Origin: Flaccisagitta enflata
Taxonomy: Eukaryota; Chaetognatha; Sagittoidea; Aphragmophora
Direction: 5' to 3'
Length of the DNA: 64,000 nt
Assembly (NCBI GenBank): GCA_965153355.1
Contig: OZ231126.1
Span: forward strand, 19,034,001-19,098,000
This document shows, in pieces, positions 28,992 through 40,770 of the stretch (position 1 is the first letter of the stretch; the number at the start of each line of letters is the position of its first letter). The notes under the pieces are model-generated. The model had not been told where the DNA came from and searched no databases. It was given only the letters and a program-made list of their open reading frames with translations. Both the position numbers and the translations under genes were made by a program.

Positions 28992-30177
28992 GGTCTTTAA
29001 AATCTATCTGTCTGTCAATGTTTGGTTGTAGGTTTGTTTGATAAGGCAGCAACATATCAATAGGTAATCAAAAGGATAATAACGTGAATAACAGCTGGAC
29101 TATTAGTAATAAATCACCACCATCTTAAAATACATGCAGAAGTGGGGGAAAATTTGCTTGTCAACTACATTAATATGGATTTTCAAACAGGAAACTAAAA
29201 ATGGGAGAGACAGTCTTCAATCTCTTGCAACAACTAGACAGAAATAAACTTGAGATTCACTGTCATAATGAAACAGAATTCATCAGTAAACAAGGCTAAA
29301 TAAACAACTGTGAACAACGGTGGTGTATAGGTCCCTTCAGGTACTTTGGTAGAAGCAGCCATGCAAAATCTTATGCAGCATCGTGGGAAAGAATTACTTT
29401 CCATTTGTTCCAGAATATTTCAAGGCTTCAGCAAATCATGTCCTCTGAGGTATTTTACCAAAATGATCTCATAGCCCATTCTCACCCGCTCATTCATCGC
29501 TTATGATGAATCTTAAGGTGATCACAAATGTGAAAGATTAACAGATGATTTTCTTCCTAAGCAAGAATTTGTTCAGTCTATTGAAATGATAAATTCTACT
29601 CAATTCCTTTCAGATAGAGTGCGTCAATAGTCCTTTTGGTTTAATGAATCTTTTCTTCATTTGCTTTCCAATTTACAGTTCTTCACTCTTGTTGGTGGTT
29701 CATTCCCTTGCTCGTCTCGGTCACGATCACTGATTTGCAGTTCTCTCTATGATTCCTGTAAGGAGTCCTCTCGTGGAAGACATCCAGTCACCTTGTTTGT
29801 GGAAGATATGTCATCTTGTTTTGTTTCATTTAATATCTTTTTGAATATATTGAAAAACGCTCTTAAGGAAATCTCCAATATAACCATTCAGTCTTGTAGC
29901 ACATCTTGAAAATTTAAGATTAAAAGTGGGACAAGTCACTAAATTCAGTGACTTCAGGATGTAACAGAGTCGTTAAAATCAGCAACTTTGGAACCTTTAG
30001 AATGGTATTTCGCAAAAGGGGACTGAAATTGTTAAAATCAGTGAAATTACTGAAATCAGTAAAATCGCTTAAATTAATGACTTTAACGCTCAAAATTTTT
30101 TTTCGTCATTTAGTCCCATTTTGAGAGGAGTAGTATCCAATTTTTTTTTGCTGTTATCAACATCACCCATCACACAA
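28992..30177 (-). repeat. Right arm (inner part) of the nested palindrome
   Basis: Reverse complement of 26431-27650, running from TCTATCTGTCTGTCAATG to GTTATCAACATCACC. The homology stops abruptly at 30177, where about 2.9 kb of unrelated sequence separates it from the outer part. Confidence 0.85.
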
Positions 30178-30479
30178 AATTTTTGTCGGCTGGGAGAAAG
30201 TCAGTTTAAATGAATCATTTATCCAAGAGCATCATTTTACTGCAAAGGATCGGATCAGAATTTTTATTTTTTTCTTTTTTTATTCATAATTTCATTCCTA
30301 CCACGAGTTGCATGGGAAGAACGCTTGTAAGTTGAGGAGAAATGTATCAATCCAATAACTGACACTGCAGAACCAGGTGAGATAAATACTGACCAATTCC
30401 AAGAGTTCAGCGAACAATATTCAAAATAAACAAAATGGATATCAACTTAAAAAGGTGTAATGTGATGGTTATTTTAGAT

Positions 30480-31060
30480 AAAAACGACAAAGATGAGAGA
30501 GAGAACGCCTTCTATGATGAAGGAGAACAACGCTGACGATGACGAGAACAATCAGCAGCGATGAAGGAGGAGAATGATTAGCGGTGAAGGAGAAAAACGA
30601 CAGCGATGAAAGAGGGGAATGACAAAAATAAAGGAGAAGAATAACAATGAAGGAGAAGAACAACAACAATAACGGAGAAGAACGACGACACTGAATGAGA
30701 TGAATGACGACGATGAAGGAGAAGAACGACAACAATGAAGGAGATGAACAACAACAATGACGGAGATGAACGACAAGGATGAAGAAGAGGAAAAACGACG
30801 ATGAAGGAGAAGAAAAACGACAAGGATGATGATGTGAAAAGACATAATCAAGGAGAAAGACCATGACAATTAAAGAAAAGAATGACAACAATGAAGGGGA
30901 AAAACAATGACAATCAAGGCAAAGCAGAATAATGAAGATGAAGGAGGGCAAAAACGACGACAATGGGGAGTGGAACATTTCAGGAAAAGAACTGGGATGA
31001 GGAAGAAGAACAATGACACAGAGAATAAGAACAACAATGATAGCAACAGCCATAATGCAA
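30480..31060. repeat. Purine-rich degenerate minisatellite (GACGATGAAGGAGAAGAAC)
   Basis: About 25 imperfect units of 20-33 bp built on ACGACGATGAAGGAGAAGA. The complementary strand gives long hydrophobic frames (SSPSLLFFSFIV repeats) that are artefacts of the repeat. Confidence 0.85.
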
Positions 31061-31214
31061 TGAGCAACGACTAGACCAGGAAATTTGATATTTGCCTGTT
31101 TCTGTCAATTTCTGTTCCTTTTTAAATAATTGTTACATTTGTGTTTCATACATTGATGTTAAAATTAAGAAACTTGGTTTTTTGAATTTCACATTAGCCA
31201 TTTCTTCATCCTTG

Positions 31215-31388
31215 TTTGATCACTGCTCCGAACTGAGGCCAGTACTAGGCGGGTGAGGCTGGGCAAGGTTGGTGAGGCCAGGTTTAGGTCAGTGAGGTCA
31301 GGATTAGGTTGGCGAGGTTGGAACAGGTCGCTGAGGCTAGGAATAGGTTGGTGAGGCCTATAGTAGGTTGATGAGGCCAAGATAAGCC
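31215..31388. repeat. GGTTGGTGAGGCCAGGA minisatellite
   Basis: About ten imperfect 15-18 bp units of the type TAGGTTGGTGAGGCCAGG. Confidence 0.8.
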
Positions 31389-31839
31389 GTGGTTTTTGGG
31401 TGCTTCACAAGGCATAAGTTGGGAATATCTTTTACTTTAATTTTGGATTTAAAGTTTATTGGTTAAAAAAAATCAAGGTATAAAAAAAAATAATTTTAAT
31501 GTTAAAACGCTTGTTGTAGAAGAGTTTACATGAAATATAGATAAACTAATTATAAAAGTAAATTAGTAATAATTATTTTTAAAAATATGAGTATGTTGAT
31601 TGATTTCACTGCATAATACAAATCAGGTTTTTATAAAAAACAAAAAATATAAAAGATATAACCTTTATTATAATAAAATCAAATTGATCATTATATTTAT
31701 GATTAAAAGAGATATAATGAAATTCCTTACTTTTGGATATGTGGAGCACCCAACCGGGGTTAGGACGTTGAGACAGGGATGCATCACAATGCCTGACAGC
31801 TGTAGATGCATCTTCAAATACAATTGAATCTCGCTCCAA

Positions 31840-32365
31840 TGGATAGCAAGGGACCAACAAATTTTTTACTCCGCAGCGCTCCGCAGCTCTCCATTTTGCT
31901 ACGCTCACTCTTTCCATTCATGGGCTCTCTGACACACTTCACTCACTCCTTTGGACGATTGAAATTCATGAAAATGTGTTCACGCTGTAATCGCGCATAA
32001 GAGGATTTAACACGATAATTGTCATCACTAGAAACACGCCCTTAGTGCGGCTGTGTTATGTCACATTTGGCCAAAACGCATCACTTATGGCCAAAATGCC
32101 TTACATGTAGCCGTTATATAACAAGTGACGTGGGTCCACAATATTGAGGCAGACAGGTGGGCAGGGGCATATCAACGCAATCCATTCCCTTCCCAAACCC
32201 AAGCTAAGGGTCTATTTCTACTCGAGACAATCGCGTTTTTAAAACACCACTTGGTCGTTTGCATCGCGACACAGCGCTCCGCTTTGCTACAATCGCTCCA
32301 CTCGCTCCGTTCATGAACAGACTGGCAGAGAGATAACAGACAAACAGAGTTGTTTGTTCGCAACT
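31840..32365. repeat. Pair of GCGCTCCGC-type repeats
   Basis: The block CTCCGCAGCTCTCCATTTTG through CACTCTTTCCATTCATG near 31870-31920 is echoed by GCGCTCCGCTTTGCTACAAT through CGCTCCGTTCATG at 32270-32315. The second is flanked by HL-like head (GGTGGGCAGGGGCATATC) and tail (GTTGTTTGTTCGCAACTTAA) remnants, suggesting a diverged HL copy at about 32145-32368. Confidence 0.45.
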
Positions 32366-32791
32366 TAAAACGTTTTAATTTTTGATATGTAAGAAAAACG
32401 TTCTATGCAATTGCAGTAAGAGTAATTACGTGATTGCTGTTCAACTCACTCAGGATACGTCAAGGGGTTGGATGATCATTCATGCAAAGTTTCTGAAATT
32501 TTCATCGAACATTTTTTAAGCTGTATTTGCTTGAAATTTTCAGGCAGGTAGGCTGGTTGGCGTGGGTTTACTTCTCAAAACTTCCTGAAACTTAATACAG
32601 TAGTAGACATGGTCATTTGACGTTACCGCACAAAAAATCAAGCCAATCCGTTGATTCGTCTCTGAGTTATGGCATTTCAAAAATCAGAAAAGATAAGTCA
32701 CGATTATTTCAATTCACGATTCAATTTGTGCGTGGGAGCATTTGCTCGATTCATTAATGATACCTTTGCTTTATTTTCATCATGAAGCAGA

Positions 32792-32866
32792 GTGGCCTCA
32801 TGGCCTATTGGTTAAGTTGCTTGATTTCAGACTTTGCAGTCGCGAGATCGAGCCTGGTTGGACGCT
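32792..32866 (+). ncRNA. tRNA-like Pol III sequence (tRNA pseudogene or SINE head)
   Basis: An A-box-like TGGCCTATTGGTTAAG lies at 32801-32816 and a B-box-like GAGATCGAGCC at 32844-32854, with spacing typical of a tRNA. The T-arm can pair at about four of five positions, but the acceptor stem does not close and the anticodon arm is poor. It is therefore a tRNA pseudogene or the 5' head of a SINE. Confidence 0.4.
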
Positions 32867-33052
32867 CCTTTTTAAATTCTGACATTTCAGGGAAGGTGGA
32901 AGAGGAGGGATGAAGGGAGACCACGTGACAGAAAGTGAGTGGCAGTGAGGGTGCGCAAACATCCGAGAGCAGTAAAGGAACTATAATTAAAAGCATATTT
33001 GTCTGGAAGAATTTCAACTAAATTCTGAGCCCGGCATTAGAAATTTACAATG

Positions 33053-33402
33053 TACAGGGGCAACTTTGCCAAGAAAATGGTGAAATTTGAAGATGACATA
33101 TTTTGAGAAAAAAATGAAATAGTGTTTTGGCTCCATTTTTTGCCGAGCCACTTCCGCCTTCATTTTGTCATTTTTTGAAGAGGTAATTGATAAAAAAATT
33201 TTGTCAATAGTTTTTCTTGCATCTGCAGCATTTTTGCTAACAATAACCAGGAAGAGTGAAGATTTTTTAGTACGGGAAAACTGAAAAAACTGTCAACACA
33301 TCCTGACACTACCTGCTTAAAACGTGAGCTTTGAAATCAGTAAAGTCGTTAACTTCAGAACACCCTGTTCTGAAGTTAGTGACTGTGGTTGTTACCCAGC
33401 TG
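33053..33402 (-). repeat. Right arm (outer part) of the nested palindrome
   Basis: Reverse complement of 26083-26430, from TACAGGGGCAACTTTGCC to GTTACCCAGCTG. It contains a short internal palindrome TTCAGAACACCCTGTTCTGA that also occurs in the left arm, so the outer end itself can form a hairpin. Confidence 0.85.
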
Positions 33403-33429
33403 CAACAGGTCTATACAAACATGGAATTT

Positions 33430-33683
33430 CAGGCCAGAATTGAGTTTTCTGCCAGATTTGGGCTGATTTTGCTAATTTAGCCATTATGCTTAATTTAAAT
33501 GGGCCATTGTGCTTGGATCTGGGCCATATTGCTTGGAATTGGGCTATTTGGCAGAATTTGGGTCAGAAGCCCTGAGGAATGGGCAGGGGGGGACGGATGG
33601 ACATATGGACGGACGTACAGACAGACAAATTCCCCCTGTGTTCTACAGTACTTTATCCCCTTCGGGGCCGCTGCCCAAGAGGC
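33430..33683 (+). repeat. FB module right half
   Basis: Decayed GGGCCATNNTGCTTGGATTT units are followed by CCCCCTGTGTTCTACAGTAC and CCTTCGGGGCCGCTGCCC. It pairs with 25855-25915 across the palindrome, suggesting that the palindrome landed in an existing FB module. Confidence 0.6.
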
Positions 33684-34554
33684 AAGGAAGAAAGCAGGGA
33701 AGAAGGCAAGGAAGAAGAAAATGCCAGTGGAATTCGCGCGAAGACACACTTTGGAGGAACCACCGGTGAGTAAAATGCTTTCAATCGTAAAGGGATAAAG
33801 GCCGCCTCGCAAACAGTCAATCAGCTTCCTCATGTTTTAAATGCTTCCATGGCTGAACTTATCTTATTATTATACATTAATATGCCTTAATAAGTCTTTA
33901 GTAAGCTCTTAATTTTGAAAAATGTGAAGATGCACTTGTTGGAGAGGGCGCCAATTCGGGGAACTGTTGTAATCATCTTATCATTAGACGTTTTGACACC
34001 CCTCTCAAAATTAGGCCAACTGGGATCAGAACAAGCCTGTAAATGCTTCATAAATTACTTATAAAGAGTCTGAGTGTTTGAGTAACTTTGGAATATGTTA
34101 TTTCCGGCAGGGTTACACAAAAATTGTCCAAAGAATGTCAACCAATGGCACCTTATCTCTTCTTTCGATTGATATCATACTATGGTATTTCTGATGGAAG
34201 TTCCAAATTGACCGGTAAAACCAACCTATTTGTCAATGGATTTAGTCGCTTTGTGGTGCTGTTTCTTATTCCCAATGTGTCACTGTTGCCTGGTAGAGAA
34301 TGACAGTTTTCGCCCCACGCATATGGGAAAAAATGAGAGAGTTTGTGCAGTCTCCTCATGAGGAGATTTCTTGTCAAAATCAGTCAAAATCTTCCACCAC
34401 ATTTTTGACATAGCACATAAACTAGGGCTACACTATGCAAATAATTATTTATTTCAGCAAAAATACTATGTTTAGCTATTCTCAGGCTAAATTTCAACCT
34501 CTCACCATTATCATTCTTCTCTACTTCTCACTCATTCTCTCCTCTCTCTTTCTC
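33684..34554. other. Intergenic, no gene recognised
   Basis: An AAGGAAGAAAGCAGGGAAGA purine tract begins the interval. Short frames such as 34088-34303 have no recognisable domain. Confidence 0.4.
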
Positions 34555-35024
<470 letters not shown>

Positions 35025-35145
35025 GGAACAACAACAACAACAACAACAACAACAAATAACAACAACAACAATAACAATAATAACAACTAATAACAATAAT
35101 AATAAATAAATAACAATAAACAACCACAACAACAACAACGGCAGC
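35025..35145. repeat. (CAA)n/(AAT)n trinucleotide tract
   Basis: CAA repeats interspersed with ATAACAATAAT units, then CAACAACGGCAGCAGCAG. Confidence 0.9.
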
Positions 35146-35329
35146 AGCAGAACGAACGGTGTGATGGCGAAAAGAAACAATGGGCTCGATCTCTCTCAAA
35201 TGTGGGGCGTCATATTGCCGCCCCGCAGAAGATCTTACAAACATTGATACACCAAACCGTATAGAAACTTTACAAATGTGAACGTGGAGGCATTGACAGC
35301 CTCTGGCCAGCCCAAATTTTGATTTACCA

Positions 35330-36220
35330 CTATAGTTTCTGCTGCCTCTGCCAAAACCGCCTCTGCCGCTGCCACCTCTACTGCTGCCGCCTCTGCTGCT
35401 GCCGCTGCCGCCTCTACGCTACCACCTCCGCTGCTGCCACTGCCGCCTCTGCAGCCACAGCCTCTGCCGCTGCCGCCTCCGCCGCCTCTTCCGCCTCTTC
35501 TGCCTCTGCCATCTCTGCATCCGCTGCCTCTGCCACCTCTGCCGCCTCTGCCACCTCTGCCGCCTCTGCTGCCTCTGCTATTGCTGCCTCTGCCGCTGCT
35601 GCTTATGCCACTGTCGCCCCTGCTGTGCCTGCCTCTGCTGCTGCCGCCTCTGCTGCTACCGCCTCTGCCGCTGCTGCGTCTTCTGTTGCTGCCTCTGCCT
35701 CTGCTGTCGTTGCCTCTGCCGCTGCCACCTCTGCCACTGTCGCCTCTGCCGCTGCCGCCTCTGCCACTGCCGCCCCTGCCACTATCACCTCTGCCGCTGC
35801 CGCCTCTGCTGCTGCCGCCTCTACTGTTGTCTCCTCTGCCGCTGCCGCCACTGCCGCCTCTGCCGCTGCCGCCTCTGCCGCTGTGACCTCTGAAGCTGCC
35901 GCCTATACCAATGCCACCTCTGCCACTGCCGCCTCTGCTACCTCTACTGCCTCTGCTGTCTTTGACGCTGCCGCCTATACCACTGCTACCTCTGCCATTG
36001 CCGCCTCTACTGTTGCCACCTCTGCCGCTGCCGCCTCTGTGGCCGCCGCCTCAGCCGCTACCGCCAGTGCTGGCAGAGGTGGCAGCGGCAATGGCATAGG
36101 CGGCAGTGGCAGCGGCAGAGGCGGCAGCAGCATAGGCAGAGGCAGAGGCAGAGGCAGCAGAGGTAGCGGCGGCAGTGGCAGTGATAGAGGCGACATCAGC
36201 AGTGGGAGAGGTAGGAGATA
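35330..36220. repeat. 12-bp GCCGCCTCTGCC minisatellite with a strand switch
   Basis: From about 35335 to 36062 the plus strand is built of degenerate (GCCGCTGCCGCCTCTGCC) units in 3-bp register. From about 36063 to 36215 the complementary pattern (GGCAGAGGTGGCAGCGGC) takes over, so the last 150 bp can fold back on the array. A 300-codon frame spans it (Ala/Ser/Thr-rich, then Gly/Ser/Arg-rich after the switch), and other frames and the opposite strand are open too, which argues against a real protein. A structural protein cannot be entirely excluded. Confidence 0.8.
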
Positions 36221-36389
36221 GGATCAGTGAAATTCTGGTTCCCAGAGGTGGACTAAGGATGTAAAGGTGCTTGAAGAATGTGAAACAACTATTTCCTCTG
36301 TGATATATATGATTCCCTTTTTGATGCTCATTTGTCAACTTGTTTATCTTTTGTTCGTCTCGGGCAACTATACTTTGATAATTCCAAAT
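36221..36389. other. Short spacer
   Basis: Nothing recognised between the 12-mer array and the ATTC tract. Confidence 0.4.
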
Positions 36390-36452
36390 TACATTCATTC
36401 ATTCATTCATTCATTCATTCATGCATTCATTCATTCATTCATTCATTAATTC
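36390..36452. repeat. (ATTC)n microsatellite
   Basis: About 15 tetranucleotide units with single changes. Confidence 0.95.
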
Positions 36453-36528
36453 ATGTATTTATTCAAAACGCTCATTCACATATTCGTACTCAGCAGCAGC
36501 ACACATATTGGCCATAACTTGACAATGT

Positions 36529-36750
36529 TTTAAGTCGCTTTCTAAGCAACTCTATCAGAGGATGTGTCCGTAGGTATGTCTGTATGAGAATGTATGCGGG
36601 AAAGTCCGTTACGCGAAAATTTGAATCAGGCAAAATTGGCTGAAATAGCGACTTTTTAGCATAACCGCCCCCACCAACTCACATACTGCCCCCGCCCACC
36701 CGCATTTCTGCCCAAGGGACTACTTATTGACCGTGTATCCGGTCTTGTTT
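36529..36750 (-). mobile_element. HL-family repeat, diverged full-length copy
   Basis: On the minus strand: head AAACAAGACCGGATACACGG, GGGCAGAAATGCGGGTGGGC, GGGGGCAGTATGTGAG, then a poorly preserved core (CATACAGACATACCTACGGA) and a tail with AGTTGCTTAGAAAGCGACTT, a compensated stem. Confidence 0.65.
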
Positions 36751-37440
36751 AAATGTTAGACGCTTCCCTTGCTTGTATCCTGGATCATGTTCTGGTGTCC
36801 ACCCGTCTGCGCTTTGAGATCGTTAGAAAATTGGCAAAACCTCACACGACCGTGTGTATCTGACGGGCGGACGCATCGTGGCCAATATAAACCCTTGACA
36901 CTGAAAAATACCAGCCGACCACCTAGAACCACCTGACCTTCCTAAAACACCATATGGATGGACGTCCGGACGGTGGGGCAGAAAACTTGCATCTGAAGAT
37001 GATGATACGATAGTCCGCGTTTGAATCTACAAATTCAAAAATGAGCCAGGCCACGCATAATTAATTGTACAATTATTCAAATAATCAGCTATACTCCGAG
37101 CATATTGGTCTTAACCGACATATTGTGCATCGAATGTTCTACAATCTACACACGTGATGATATTAATATGAATCTACTCCTGCTTTCACGTCAATTTTTT
37201 AAAAGCCTTTCAGTTCTTTCCATATATCCATCTTCGCGTCGCAATTACCATCTAAGCAAACGCAATATCCCCCCCCATCCCCATCCGAATGGAGCCGCTA
37301 CAAAGTCGATTCCACCACCAAACAGCCAGAGCCGTTGCAATCATGCTAACACAAAGCAACCGCCTCTACCATCATCATCATAAACCCCCTCTCCTCTACA
37401 CCACCACCCACACCACCAACACACCACCAACATTACCTTT
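36751..37440. other. Intergenic, no gene recognised
   Basis: Unique-looking DNA; a CCACCACCCACACCACCAAC tract lies near 37400-37430. Short frames are unassigned. Confidence 0.4.
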
Positions 37441-37570
37441 TCAGTTGCGTGTTCGCGGCTCGACAATCTCCTACGTCTGTTGGTCCGTTGGTCAGTCAGT
37501 CAGTTGGTCGGTCGTTGTGTCTGCCCGTTACAATTTATTCTTTCGACATAGACGGGACACACAGACAGAC
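37441..37570 (-). mobile_element. HL-family tail and core fragment
   Basis: On the minus strand a (GACC/GACT)n core (ACCGACCAACTGACTGACTG) leads to a tail-like CGAGCCGCGAACACGCAACT. The head is absent. Confidence 0.45.
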
Positions 37571-37586
37571 AGGTGGACAGACAAAA

Positions 37587-37615
37587 CTCTCTCTCTCTCT
37601 CTCTCTGTCTCTGTC

Positions 37616-37680
<65 letters not shown>
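37587..37680. repeat. (CT)n/(CTGT)n compound microsatellite
   Basis: CT and CTGT repeats; the opposite strand gives RERE/DRQT artefact frames. Confidence 0.95.
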
Positions 37681-37681
<1 letters not shown>

Positions 37682-37995
37682 TTGGGCAGCGGCCCTGTGA
37701 TGTCCCAGACACAGGGGTGACTTCACGACACGAGACGCTCCGTCCCCCGAACCTTTCTCGGGCTGGCTTCAAATCCAGCCTCTCAGGCCTCAAATTTGGC
37801 CTATCAGGTCAACCACCTCTCAGGCCTCAACCAGTCTCCAGGCCTCAATCCAGCCTCCAGGGCCTCTGCAACAGCCTCAGGCTTCAACCAGGCTTCCTCT
37901 TTGGGCCCAAACCAGCCTCCAAATGCAACCAGCCTCAGGCCTCAACCAGCCTTAGCCTCAAACCAGCTCTGGGCCTTATATCCAGCTTTGCACTT
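37681..37995 (+). repeat. FB arm with CCTCAAACCAGCCTC minisatellite
   Basis: TTTGGGCAGCGGCCCTGTGA and CAGACACAGGGGTGACTT form a diverged FB arm. They are followed by about 12 units of 17-22 bp of the type GGCCTCAACCAGCCTCCAGG. Confidence 0.65.
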
Positions 37996-38960
37996 TCAAA
38001 AGCTTCCTATTGAATAATACGAAATGGATAAAACAAAAATACCCCAAACGTGCCTCCTGGTGACGTACGGAAATTCACCCCCGTGTCCTACAGGACATTG
38101 GCCCTTTCAAGTCGCTGTTCTGCCACTTCCATTAGTATGCGATCCTCTGGATGATTTATTATGTCTTCTTCTTTCTTCTTCCTTCTTCTCTCTCTGTTAC
38201 TTCACTGGTTTGGTCACAGTGGCACACGTTCTTTCAAACAAGTCATTAACAAAAGAAGAGTTTTCACACGTAAGTAAATTTAAAATTAATATAAAATAAG
38301 TCTGTTACTTTCGAAATATAATAGAATAAACCATTAGATGAAAATTAGACAAAAATAGATAGACAGGAATTTATATCTCAGAATTTATACTGTGACCGAT
38401 AGCAGAGTTTACTTTTTGCCTCTGACAAAGTCACTAGGAATTTATGATTAAGACACCTATAAATTCATCACATGTTTGTATGTAGGTTTTCATATAACTA
38501 ATGATCATGAACCATGAGGCCTATACCTAGTTAAGAGTTTCCAATTATTTCGCACAATATTTAACTAAATGATGTACATTAAAGCTTCTTCATAGTTTCA
38601 GATGGCGTCATACCAAGATCTGGTCGATATTTTCCATTGTTAAACATACACATTTTTCTTTCTGTGTTGTTTCCTTTCCCATTCTGCTTATATAGATGAG
38701 CGCGCACACAGAGACTTGGATGAGCCTGAGCTCAGCTGACAGCGGCGTGTCAAAAATGTTCATTTTTGCTGAACGCATACATAATGCAAATGAGATTCTC
38801 ATCATTGTTGTTCCAGTGAGTGTGTGATATTCATGAATGGACACTGCCACAGATTACCGCATAAACAAGCCACCATTGCTTCAATTTCACACAGTAATAC
38901 GAGTGTATTGTTGGTGTTAGATGGTCACAGTGTGCCTGCCTTAGTTGCAGGAAGCTGAGA
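37996..38960. other. Intergenic, no gene recognised
   Basis: A diverged FB-like arm (CCCCGTGTCCTACAGGACAT) occurs near 38080. The rest is AT-rich, with no supported coding region. Confidence 0.4.
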
Positions 38961-38964
38961 AAGA

Positions 38965-39440
38965 GCAGTAAGCGCTGAAACAGGGTCGATGACCCGCTTT
39001 CACACACATGGGGGATTTTCTTCTTCTCCTTCCTTACGCCCCCTCAAATATCGCTGAGGCCGGGGAGTCTCGAGGCCCAAATCCCAGTCTTTAGGCCCAC
39101 ATCCCAGCCTCGAGGCCCAAATCCTAGCCTCAAGGCCCAAATCCTAGCCTGGAGGCTGAGATTTGGGCCTCAAAGCGTGGATGTTGGCCTCTTGGCTGAG
39201 ATTTTGACATTGAGGCTGAAATTTGGGCCTCAAGACTGAAATCTGGGCCTTGAAGCTAGGATTTAGGCCTTGAGGCTAGATTTTGGCCTTGAGGCTAGGA
39301 TTTGGCTCAAGACTGGACTGGGCCTCGAGACTGGACCTGGGGCTGAGACTGATTTGAGGGGGACGTAGAAGATGGGAGAAGGAGAAGGAGAAGGAGAAAA
39401 TCCCCCATATGTGTGAAAGCATAGGTCATCGACTTGAGCC
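38965..39440 (+). repeat. FB module with GATTTGGGCCTCAAG minisatellite
   Basis: The left arm GGGTCGATGACCCGCTTTCA with ACACATGGGGGATTTTC returns in complement as GAAAATCCCCCATATGTGTG and AAGCATAGGTCATCGAC at 39395-39435. About 15 internal 20-bp units switch orientation near 39150. Confidence 0.75.
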
Positions 39441-39880
39441 GCGCTGTAGGATTTTGGCAAAATAGACTGCCTATTGATATCACTGTCAATGGCTTCAGCT
39501 TCACGATTTAGCTTCACAAATTTTCTGTATGATAGCAAGATCCAATAAAGTTTCTACACATTTATAAATATACAATTTTTGAGAAGGAAATGAAAGAAAG
39601 AGCATGTTAGTGCCGAAAGCGAGGTGAATTCAATGAACAATGATAACGAAAAGACCCAGATTATCACGCCTGAGCAGCAATATGTGGTCAGCGATACCCG
39701 TTGCCTGCTTTTGCATGACAGCAATTTGCGCAGGAAAGTTCCTGCGACAGTCTGGGAGTTATCCGTTTCGATAACATTGATGATGCCATGTACTGACTGA
39801 AGGCCCCAAGATCTGAAGGCTAGCCCAAGGCTGCCCGCCCACACTGACTGACCCTGTGAGGCCTGACTCCAGCCGAGAGG
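39441..39880. other. Intergenic with FB-associated GTGGTCAGCGATACCC block
   Basis: The AGCAATATGTGGTCAGCGAT block near 39677 is the one seen at 1000 and in complement at 47290. Nothing else was recognised. Confidence 0.4.
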
Positions 39881-40150
39881 TGGCCCATTTGAGGCCTGAG
39901 AGTTGTTTGTGCTCAGAGGCCAGCTGGATTGGGATCAGATTTGGCGACTGGAGACAAAATTTGAGGCCTGACGTGGGGAGCTCGAGAGGCCGATCGAGGT
40001 TGAGGCTGGATTACGTTTGAGGCTGGGATTGTGCTGAGGCCAGATTGAGATCTGGCCAGATTGAGGTTTAAGCTAGTGACTCTGAGGCCTGAGGACTCAG
40101 GTTTCAGAGAGGCCAGATTTGCCTGGGGAGCCAGATTTGGGACCTGAGAC
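39881..40150. repeat. GATTTGAGGCCTGAG-type minisatellite
   Basis: About 12 highly decayed units around CCAGATTTGAGGCCTGAGA, similar to those at 1660-1895. Confidence 0.55.
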
Positions 40151-40279
40151 AATGCTGATGGGGGATCAACGCGGATCGATCAGCCTACAGATGAAAACTT
40201 TTTCGAAGGCTGTCAACGCGCCCACTTCTGATAGAATGGCGGAGGAGACGAGACGGAGAAGACCACGCCAGATGGCCAC

Positions 40280-40770
40280 GCCCGCCCGATGAATGCTTCG
40301 AGTTCAAAGGCGGTCTTCGCCGTCGACACTATTCACATAAAGACTTTCTGTCTCCTTCCTTTCCTCTTCCTCCTCTGTCCTCGTCCCAGTCTGAGCAACC
40401 CACGCCGCTAGCCCACTCCCAGCTCCGAGGCTCAGGATCCAGCCTCACACCCAAATCTTAGCCTCTGCGCCTCCAAAACCTAAGCTCAAGAGATCCTGTT
40501 TGGTGCCTGATCTAGTTGGAAAGTTGGGATTCAAACTTTTTGCTGGGATTTGACTCGCTGAGACCAGGTCTGGTGCTTTGATAGTTTTGGCCTGAGACTT
40601 TAATTTGGGTCTTTGAGGCTAAGACGAGGCCTGGCGTGATTGCCTTAAGGCTGGGATTTGAGGGGCAATGAAGGAGAAGAAGAAGAAGAAGAAGGAGGAG
40701 AAGGAGAAATTTCTATGTGTGAAGATGAACACACTTCAATATCGCTGCCCAAAATGTAGGAACGTATGCA
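40280..40770 (+). repeat. Diverged FB module
   Basis: TCC-rich tracts (CCTTTCCTCTTCCTCCTCTG), decayed 20-bp units around GCTGGGATTTGAGG, a (GAA)n/(GGAG)n tract and a right-arm remnant (TTCTATGTGTGAAGAT...CAATATCGCTGCCCAAAA). Arms are too diverged to pair well. Confidence 0.5.

Larger units (their letters stand above)
30178..33052. other. 2.9-kb segment splitting the right palindrome arm
   Basis: The contiguous left arm shows that this segment either inserted into the right arm or was removed from the left. It holds a purine-rich array (30480-31060), a GGTTGGTGAGGCC array (31215-31390), a repeat pair near 31850 and 32280, and a tRNA-like sequence at 32792. No clear terminal repeats or target duplication were found. 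Confidence 0.6.

Noticed and set aside
30469-31053. A 194-codon hydrophobic minus-strand frame resembling a membrane protein
   Set aside because: It is the complement of a purine-rich minisatellite. Neighbouring frames are open with the same period.
26118-33368. hAT-type ends (CAGGGTGTTC) considered for the giant palindrome
   Set aside because: The inverted similarity continues outward past CAGGGTG on both sides, so these are not the termini, and no 8-bp direct repeat is present.
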